Assembly (NCBI GenBank): GCA_022573065.1
Contig: JACZUQ010000025.1
Location: 1 to 10,653 of the forward strand
Length of the DNA stretch: 10,653 bases
Direction of reading: 5' to 3'
Source of the DNA: Nitrososphaerota archaeon
GTDB lineage: Archaea > Thermoproteota > Nitrososphaeria > Nitrososphaerales > Nitrosopumilaceae
Position numbers and translations under genes: made by a program. This document shows positions 6,319 to 10,653 of this stretch, piece by piece (the stretch's first letter is position 1; every line of letters starts with the position of its first letter). A model generated the notes under the pieces. It was given only the letters and a program-made list of their open reading frames with translations. It was not told where the DNA came from and made no database searches.

Positions 6319-7575
6319 ATGAATGCAAATCTAAAATATCTAGGATTTCTTGCAATACTTCCGCTTTTGACGGTTGCACTGACCACTGATTATATTGGTG
6401 AAGCAGATGCCATTACAAAAGGTGCCGGTGTTGGAACAAAACAATTCGGTGCTGCTACTAAAAGTATCGTTTGTGGTGACAGACTTTGTTCTGAAACTGG
6501 TGGAAAAACAGTAATGCCAAGTACTTCTACTGAAGAACCAGCTCCTACTGAAGAACCAGCTCCTACTGAAGAACCAGTAGAAGAATCAACAATAGAAGAG
6601 GTTGCTCCTGGTTCTGTTCTAAGACTTTCACGAGCAAGCGTACCAGCAACAATACCTATGCATCAAGGGTACTATAATGGCGAAGCAGTATACTATATCA
6701 TCACTGATTCTAGTGATCCAACTCATGCAGAAATAATCACTGAAAATCAAGGTTGGAAAGTTGAACTTGCACCACTGTTAGCAAATGCTCCTGATGCAGC
6801 ATTATCAACAACATACATGTTTACTAATGGTGTTGAAGGAGATGGAGTACATGGATTCCAAGGCGAAGTCTTAACTAGCACTCCTGCACAAGCAGATGTT
6901 TACAGTGCACTTGCATCACATGTTCATGTAACATGGGATGATGCATCAACCCCATTCAAACTTGATTCTGAAGATGCAATTATGGATGTAGCTGATCAAG
7001 GTTTAGTTACACTTACTGAACTGGATGTTGTACTTAACATGCCACAGATAGTTTGGCCAGAAGGACAAATGTCAGTTAAAGAAGACAAAACATTAACTGA
7101 CGAAACTCCCTATGGAGGTGGACAAGTTCTTGACATTGACACTGATGAAATGACTGTAACCTTTATTGCACATAGAGGTTGGGGTCCTGACGGACGCACA
7201 ATCTACTATATAGTAACTGATGCAACACCTGTAGGACCTGCAAACATGATGGGTGTAACAGATGCACCAGTACATGCAGCTCTAATTGCAAACTCGGCAG
7301 CAGTTGACCTATTCCAATTTATGAATGGAATTAAAGGTACTGGCCCATTGGGATTCCAAGCAGGTATTGGAGCTAGTGCACCAGGTGATTCAAACTATAG
7401 TCCAATGTGGAGAGTCTTCATGATCGGATGGGATGATCCAACAAGTGCATTACTTCTTGAAACAAAAGGAGACATTGATTTCTACCAACAAGAAGGTAAA
7501 ATCACTGTAAATATAGCAAGACCGATGGATGCAGATCATATTGTGAACTGCCCATTTATTGATCCCTTCCAATAA
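6319..7575 (+). CDS. Secreted protein with two DUF7482-like repeats
   Basis: This 418-residue protein has a signal peptide (core about 8-22, end near EADA at 31). Next is 'GVGTKQFGAATKSIVCGDRLC' (residues 37-57; C52 and C57), a segment I recognise at the N-terminus of several secreted proteins of ammonia-oxidizing archaea. A Thr/Glu/Pro spacer (about 69-95, TEEPAP repeats) leads to two copies of one domain, about 103-245 and 268-414. Both copies share YYIxTD (125-130; 296-301), NG[VI]xGxGxxGFQ (170-181; 336-347) and WDD (206-208; 371-373), so the gene arose by internal duplication. I associate this domain with DUF7482, which has no established function. Conserved His residues (H136, H201, H203; H319) could bind metal, which is speculative. 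No C-terminal membrane helix or PEFG motif is present, so it is probably released or bound to the S-layer. Its base composition is richer in G+C than its neighbours, perhaps reflecting high expression. Confidence 0.8.
   Translation: MNANLKYLGFLAILPLLTVALTTDYIGEADAITKGAGVGTKQFGAATKSIVCGDRLCSETGGKTVMPSTSTEEPAPTEEPAPTEEPVEESTIEEVAPGSVLRLSRASVPATIPMHQGYYNGEAVYYIITDSSDPTHAEIITENQGWKVELAPLLANAPDAALSTTYMFTNGVEGDGVHGFQGEVLTSTPAQADVYSALASHVHVTWDDASTPFKLDSEDAIMDVADQGLVTLTELDVVLNMPQIVWPEGQMSVKEDKTLTDETPYGGGQVLDIDTDEMTVTFIAHRGWGPDGRTIYYIVTDATPVGPANMMGVTDAPVHAALIANSAAVDLFQFMNGIKGTGPLGFQAGIGASAPGDSNYSPMWRVFMIGWDDPTSALLLETKGDIDFYQQEGKITVNIARPMDADHIVNCPFIDPFQ
6529..6577 (+). repeat. Tandem 18-bp repeat coding for the TEEPAP spacer
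   Basis: The unit ACTGAAGAACCAGCTCCT occurs at 6529-6546 and 6547-6564 without change, then as a partial copy at 6565-6577. It encodes TEEPAP in frame. Perfect identity points to recent slippage, so copy number may differ between strains. Confidence 0.85.
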
Positions 7576-7604
7576 GGGACAAACTTCATTTTTTTATTTT
7601 TTTT
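7563..7604 (+). terminator. Hairpin plus T-tract at the end of the DUF7482-type gene
   Basis: TCCCTT (7563-7568) pairs with AAGGGA (7574-7579) across the TAA stop, with a five-base loop. Two T-tracts separated by one A follow at about 7589-7604. Together these resemble an intrinsic terminator of a strongly expressed gene. Confidence 0.6.
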
Positions 7605-7606
7605 GG

Positions 7607-7614
7607 TATTTATT
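7607..7614 (+). promoter_or_regulatory. TATA-like box of the gene at 7637
   Basis: TATTTATT is centred about 26 bp before the ATG at 7637, giving a leaderless transcript. This supports the first ATG over the in-frame ATG at 7646. Confidence 0.4.
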
Positions 7615-7636
7615 CCCCTTTTTACCATGATCTAGT

Positions 7637-7888
7637 ATGGATGCAATGCTGGAAGAGGAAATGATTGATTTGATTACATTTTGCCTTCAAAACCCTGACT
7701 CAATTGAGGTAGATTCTAAAAAAAGCCGAATTTCAGAAATTGGCAGGGAACTTTACACTGATGGTGGAGTAGATGCTATGGAAACCATGTTTTTTGCAAT
7801 CCAAAATAGAATCACAGAAGAGATCGGAAAAGATCCAAAACCATTTCGCGCCCTATGGAATGGAAATTCAGAAGAGTGGAAATATTAA
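7637..7888 (+). CDS. Small acidic protein of unknown function (83 residues)
   Basis: I do not recognise a family. The protein is soluble, has no signal peptide, and is predicted to be mainly helical: 'DAMLEEEMIDLITFCLQNPD', then 'KKSRISEIGRELYTDGGVDAMETMFFAIQNRITEEIGKD', then the aromatic C-terminus 'PFRALWNGNSEEWKY'. The register of hydrophobic residues (M, L, I, F) and the phrase GRELYTDGGVDAM read like a real conserved helical bundle rather than chance coding. It has its own TATA-like box and appears monocistronic. It converges with the DUF5679 gene; the stops are 38 bp apart in an A/T-run region that could terminate both. It could be an adaptor or regulatory protein, but nothing in the sequence settles this. 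Confidence 0.7.
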   Translation: MDAMLEEEMIDLITFCLQNPDSIEVDSKKSRISEIGRELYTDGGVDAMETMFFAIQNRITEEIGKDPKPFRALWNGNSEEWKY

Positions 7889-7911
7889 AAAAAATTTTTA
7901 AAATTTAAAAA
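7889..7911. terminator. A/T-run convergent terminator region
   Basis: Just after the stop at 7888 come alternating A and T runs on both strands, including T5 on the + strand and T8 on the - strand. They lie between the convergent genes ending at 7888 (+) and 7927 (-) and may end both transcripts. Confidence 0.35.
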
Positions 7912-7926
7912 AGTGAAGGTTAGCCC

Positions 7927-8070
7927 TTAGGCCTTTCCAATTCTAAACATAGTAGTGCTGCAGGTAGGACATACGCCTTTTGTTGCTGGCTTGCCATTTT
8001 TCATTGTCACTGCTTTTGCTTGCTGCATTTCCCTTTTGGTCCTACATTTTACACAGTATCCAGTTGTCAT
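7927..8070 (-). CDS. DUF5679-family small zinc protein (47 residues)
   Basis: Read on the minus strand, ATG at 8070 to TAA at 7929-7927 encodes 47 residues. It begins TGYCVKCRTKREM (C6-x2-C9), continues 'VTMKNGKPATKGVCPTC' (C34-x2-C37) and ends TTMFRIGKA. Two CxxC knuckles with the KNG[KR]PATKG turn and an MFRIG end match the DUF5679 family, small proteins found in archaea and some bacteria and presumed to fold as a zinc ribbon around one zinc ion. Molecular role is unknown. No signal peptide is present. A TATA-like box at 8091-8100 is centred 26 bp upstream, so the transcript should be leaderless. It faces the 83-residue gene at 7637-7888 tail to tail. The call rests on my recognition of the consensus and on the intact full-length frame. 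Confidence 0.9.
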   Translation of the reverse strand: MTTGYCVKCRTKREMQQAKAVTMKNGKPATKGVCPTCSTTMFRIGKA

Positions 8071-8090
8071 GCTATCAATCAAGCATGATG

Positions 8091-8100
8091 TGATATTAGC
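8091..8100 (-). promoter_or_regulatory. TATA-like box of the DUF5679 gene
   Basis: On the minus strand this reads GCTAATATCA and is centred about 26 bp before the ATG at 8070, predicting a leaderless transcript. Confidence 0.35.
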
Positions 8101-8223
8101 GGCATGTTGTAAAAATTATTTAACTATGAGGTAGTATCGATCCATTTTCTATTTATATGAAAACGTAACTGTGTGAGAAAATCATAGATTTTTGGCTTTT
8201 TTTGTAAATTATAATACAACTTC

Positions 8224-8281
8224 TTCGATAACTATATTATAAACTCTAAATTGATATCGAAATTTAATTTGGAGAAATTTC
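8224..8281 (+). promoter_or_regulatory. Inverted repeats upstream of the substrate-binding-protein gene
   Basis: TTCGATA (8224-8230) is mirrored by TATCGAA (8255-8261), with centres 31 bp apart, about three helical turns. Overlapping it, GAAATTT (8259-8265) is mirrored by AAATTTC (8275-8281) with a nine-base spacer, ending directly at the TATA-like box at 8282. The position fits an operator for a dimeric regulator. Short AT-rich repeats can arise by chance, so this remains a candidate. Confidence 0.3.
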
Positions 8282-8300
8282 TTTAAATAGAATATTTATT
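8282..8300 (+). promoter_or_regulatory. TATA-like boxes of the substrate-binding-protein gene
   Basis: TTTAAATA (8282-8289) would place the transcription start about 16 bases before TTG at 8327. The overlapping alternative AATATTTATT (8291-8300) would start it within a few bases of the TTG. No Shine-Dalgarno site is seen, so the second fits a leaderless gene better. Confidence 0.4.
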
Positions 8301-8326
8301 CAAGTTAATTTTTCTTTATTGATACA

Positions 8327-9607
8327 TTGAGTAAAAATAAAATTAAAATTATTGCAAGTTTGTTATCAGTATCAGTTATTATCGGAATCATCATATTCAC
8401 TGTACTATTTGACTCTCCCGAGTCAGAATTAACGACAGTTGTGTCTCCAACTACAAATAACACACAATATTCTTTGACAGGAACCATACATATTGGTGGA
8501 CTCTTTCCTTTAACTGGTGGTTTGTCAAATCTTGGAGAGGATACAAGAGCAGGCGCAAATCTTGCTGTAATTGATTTTAATGAATACCTTAAAAAATTAG
8601 AATCTGACTGGGAATTAGACATGATAACAGAGGATAGTGGAACAAGCCCAACAATTGCTTTTGAAAAAATTACCAGTCTTAAAGCAAAAAATATCAATCT
8701 TGTACTTGGACCTGCTTCAAGTGCAGAAGTTAGTTATGTGAAAGGCTATGCGGATAGCAATAATATGTTAATTATATCTTATGCTTCATCTGCAACATCC
8801 CTTTCCATACCAAATGATAATCTATACAGACTAGCTCCAGATACCACACAACAGGGTAATGCAATTGCCAATATAATCTACAGTGAGGGAATCACAACAC
8901 TAATTCCCATATGGAGAGGAGACATATGGGGCGATGGACTACACGACTCTATATTTTCAGAATTTACAAGAATTGGTGGGACAGTAGATGAGGGTATACG
9001 TTATTTTCCTGACACAACTATGTTTCCTATTGAAACATCATTTCTTGCACAAAGAGTCCAACATCACGTAGATTCAATAGATGCAGAAAAAATAGGTGTG
9101 TTGATTATTGGTTTTCAAGAATATGTACAAATAATATTTTCTGCATTACAATACGATATATTAGATGATGTCAGATGGTTTGGCTCACCAGGCATTACCG
9201 AAACCAGTCAAATAGTTAATGATCCAACTCTGAAGGAGTTTTCAGAAAGAACACAATTCACCGCCGTACAGTTTGGCGCATCATATTCTTCAGAATATGA
9301 TGAAGTGAAAAATAGAATAGAATTAGAGATTGGGAGATCAGCAAGCATCTATGCATTTACGGCATATGATTCGGTGTGGATTTTTGGACTTACAATGCTT
9401 GAAACTCAAAGTGATGACGTTAGTATTGTAAAAGCGAAAATTCCAGAAATTGCAGAAAATTATATTGGTGTAATTGGATCCACAAAACTAAATAATGCAG
9501 GAGATTTGGACACAGCAAACTACGATATAGTTGGGATAAAGAATGATCAATGGTTTTTAGCAGGCACATACAATGTTACTTCAGGTATTATTTCAAAAAC
9601 AGGTTGA
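8327..9607 (+). CDS. Membrane-anchored type 1 periplasmic-binding-fold protein (branched-chain amino acid/amide receptor-like)
   Basis: This 426-residue protein starts at TTG; no in-frame ATG lies near. Residues about 7-28 are a hydrophobic helix after KNKIK, with no AxA site and no lipobox Cys, so it is probably a signal anchor. From about 52 on it reads as a Peripla_BP_6/LivJ-type receptor: 'IHIGGLFPLTGGLSNLGEDTRAGANLAVIDFNE' (54-86), 'DSGTSPTIAFEKITSL' (103-118), 'VLGPASSAEVSYVKGYADSNNMLIISYASS' (126-155), 'YRLAPDTTQQGNAIANII' (167-184), 'WGDGL' (201-205), and in the second lobe 'IGVLIIGFQEYVQIIFSAL', 'VRWFGSPGI' and 'SIYAFTAYDSVWIFGL'. Such proteins deliver amino acids, amides, urea or similar solutes to ABC permeases, or sense them. 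No permease or ATPase gene adjoins it on either side in this window. The ligand is unknown. Confidence 0.88.
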   Translation: MSKNKIKIIASLLSVSVIIGIIIFTVLFDSPESELTTVVSPTTNNTQYSLTGTIHIGGLFPLTGGLSNLGEDTRAGANLAVIDFNEYLKKLESDWELDMITEDSGTSPTIAFEKITSLKAKNINLVLGPASSAEVSYVKGYADSNNMLIISYASSATSLSIPNDNLYRLAPDTTQQGNAIANIIYSEGITTLIPIWRGDIWGDGLHDSIFSEFTRIGGTVDEGIRYFPDTTMFPIETSFLAQRVQHHVDSIDAEKIGVLIIGFQEYVQIIFSALQYDILDDVRWFGSPGITETSQIVNDPTLKEFSERTQFTAVQFGASYSSEYDEVKNRIELEIGRSASIYAFTAYDSVWIFGLTMLETQSDDVSIVKAKIPEIAENYIGVIGSTKLNNAGDLDTANYDIVGIKNDQWFLAGTYNVTSGIISKTG

Positions 9608-9663
9608 TTATATTGAGAAGATGGAACACTAAGCAGAACATGAATTGGTTTTTCTTATTGGAT

Positions 9664-9702
9664 TTACAATATTTTTTATTGTAACAAGATTTTACAATGT
9701 AA
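9664..9702 (+). repeat. Cluster of three TTACAAT half-sites
   Basis: TTACAAT occurs at 9664-9670, inverted as ATTGTAA at 9678-9684 (seven-base T-rich loop), and again at 9692-9698 as part of the near-palindrome TTACAATGTAA (9692-9702). The first pair could be a terminator hairpin for the gene ending at 9607; the cluster could also be an operator for the downstream larA-like gene. Confidence 0.4.
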
Positions 9703-9710
9703 ATATAATA

Positions 9711-9740
9711 TGATACCTTAAATTGTATCAATTTTTATTC
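9711..9740 (+). promoter_or_regulatory. Promoter region of the LarA-like gene with inverted repeat
   Basis: TGATAC (9711-9716) is mirrored by GTATCA (9725-9730) around CTTAAATT (9717-9724), itself a possible TATA box. A second AT box, ATTTTTATTC (9731-9740), is centred about 26 bp before the ATG at 9761 and would give a leaderless transcript. In either case the inverted repeat lies where a repressor or activator could act. Confidence 0.35.
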
Positions 9741-9760
9741 TAAGATGTTTTAATTTAGAT

Positions 9761-10653
9761 ATGAGTTACTCGTTGCCATACGGAAAAGAAAAAATTAATT
9801 TTAATATTCCTGACGATTTTCAAGTAAAGATTGTCGAGTCAAAACAAACCACATTTGTTAAAGATGTATATGAAAAAACTCGTAACACAATAATACATCC
9901 AATTAATTCCCCATCTTTATTAGAATTAGTAAAAGGGAAAAAATCTGTGTGTATTGTTGTTACTGATATTTCAAGAAAATGTCCTGATAAAGAATTACTT
10001 ATTCCTGTTTTAGACATTTTAGAAAAAGAAGTAAAGAGAGAAAAAATTTCGATTCTTGTTGCTTCTGGCATGCACAAAAAAATGAATTATGATGAGAAGA
10101 TAGAAAAATACGGAAAAATTATTTGTCAAAATTTCCAAATCATTGATCATGATCCTAATGATGATGACTCACTAATTTCTCTAGGACCAACAAAAACTGG
10201 AAAGCCTGTAAAAATTTCTAAAGTTGCTTTCGAGGCAGACTTGCTTATTTCATTAGGAGTAGTAGAACCTCATCAATTTGCAGGCTATAGTGGTGGTTAC
10301 AAAACAGTCTCAATAGGGGTGGCTGATGATGAAACTATTAGTCGAACACATTCTGCTATGATGATCAAAAAATCTAAAATAAAAGTAGGCCAAATTGAAG
10401 GAAATTCTATTCAAGACGAAATAATAGAAATTGGGAAAAAATCTGGCTTAAATTTCATAATAAATGTAATTCTAGGAAACAACAACGAAGTCTTAGAAAT
10501 TGAATCAGGAGATCCTATTGAGACTCACAAAAAACTAATACAGAAAGCAAAAAGCATTTACGAAATTCCAATAACAAAATCGTATGATGTTGTTGTCTGT
10601 GGAGTAGGATTTCCTTGGGATTCTAATCTTTATCAAACTACTCGTGCTGCGAG
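9761..10653 (+). CDS. larA: Nickel-dependent lactate racemase (LarA) family protein, 3' end outside window
   Basis: The first 297 residues are present; LarA proteins are usually about 420-430 long. The N-terminal half of the fold (old name DUF2088) is recognised by 'VVTDISRKCPD' (67-77, R72), 'LVASGMHKKM' (H105), 'EPHQFAGYSGGYK' (H171 and K181, ten apart), H197, and 'WDSNLYQTTRAA' (286-297). From memory of the Lactiplantibacillus plantarum enzyme, these match R75, H108, H174, K184 and H200 at a constant offset of three: two catalytic histidines, the lysine that carries the nickel-pincer nucleotide, and a nickel ligand. The family interconverts 2-hydroxy acid stereoisomers; substrate differs between homologues. 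The position expected to be K298 is Arg (R295). No larB, larC or larE is visible in this window. The protein should be cytoplasmic. It begins at ATG, 153 bp after the substrate-binding protein. Confidence 0.88.
   Translation, partial: MSYSLPYGKEKINFNIPDDFQVKIVESKQTTFVKDVYEKTRNTIIHPINSPSLLELVKGKKSVCIVVTDISRKCPDKELLIPVLDILEKEVKREKISILVASGMHKKMNYDEKIEKYGKIICQNFQIIDHDPNDDDSLISLGPTKTGKPVKISKVAFEADLLISLGVVEPHQFAGYSGGYKTVSIGVADDETISRTHSAMMIKKSKIKVGQIEGNSIQDEIIEIGKKSGLNFIINVILGNNNEVLEIESGDPIETHKKLIQKAKSIYEIPITKSYDVVVCGVGFPWDSNLYQTTRAA

Noticed and set aside
6529..6577. CRISPR-like repeats
   Set aside because: The repeats are adjacent without spacers and are in-frame coding sequence for a TEEPAP linker.
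8305..8697. Minus-strand frame opposite the start of the substrate-binding protein
   Set aside because: The opposite strand encodes a recognisable periplasmic-binding fold through the whole stretch, and this translation has no domain signature.

Overview
The window looks like chromosome of a mesophilic ammonia-oxidizing archaeon (Nitrososphaeria/Thaumarchaeota, most likely a Nitrosopumilus-like lineage). DNA is AT-rich (roughly one third G+C by eye). Most genes start at or within a few bases of the transcript end expected from an upstream TATA-like box, so most look leaderless. Several proteins carry marks that I recognise from this group: a PEFG-CTERM surface protein, an IPDWVKN-type C-terminal module, a secreted protein with the 'VCGDRLC' N-terminal segment and two DUF7482-like repeats, and a 47-residue DUF5679 zinc protein. 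The organism assignment is inference from these marks; no rRNA or core marker gene is present.

Layout. Positions 1-321: the 3' end of a gene, probably a TrmB-like regulator. 392-1330: PEFG-CTERM surface protein. 1397-2056: unrecognised protein with a possible PD-(D/E)XK nuclease core. 2098-2238: 46-residue Cys/His-rich protein. 2350-2583: small zinc-ribbon-like protein, the only gene here with a clear Shine-Dalgarno site. 2584-2831: intergenic, with a G+C-rich element (2673-2733) whose ends form a 13-bp stem and which may be a structured RNA. 2832-3497 (+) and 3510-4283 (-): convergent genes for a secreted protein and a single-pass membrane protein, separated by 12 bp, with a 16-bp-stem hairpin across the junction. 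4468-6231: SNF2-family ATPase. 6319-7575: large secreted tandem-repeat protein with a hairpin and T-tract at its end. 7637-7888: small conserved-looking protein, convergent with the DUF5679 gene at 7927-8070 (-). 8327-9607: membrane-anchored type 1 substrate-binding protein without transporter genes beside it. 9761-10653: lactate racemase (LarA) homologue, cut by the window end.

The genes do not form one evident pathway. Four or five encode cell-surface or secreted proteins (PEFG-CTERM, IPDWVKN, membrane-anchored beta domain, DUF7482, substrate-binding protein), and three encode very small Cys-rich metal-binding proteins. The most interesting leads are the putative structured RNA at 2673-2733, the LarA homologue that keeps the catalytic and cofactor-binding residues but has Arg at the expected substrate-binding Lys, the inverted repeats next to the promoters of the substrate-binding-protein and larA genes, and the junction hairpin at 3512-3550.
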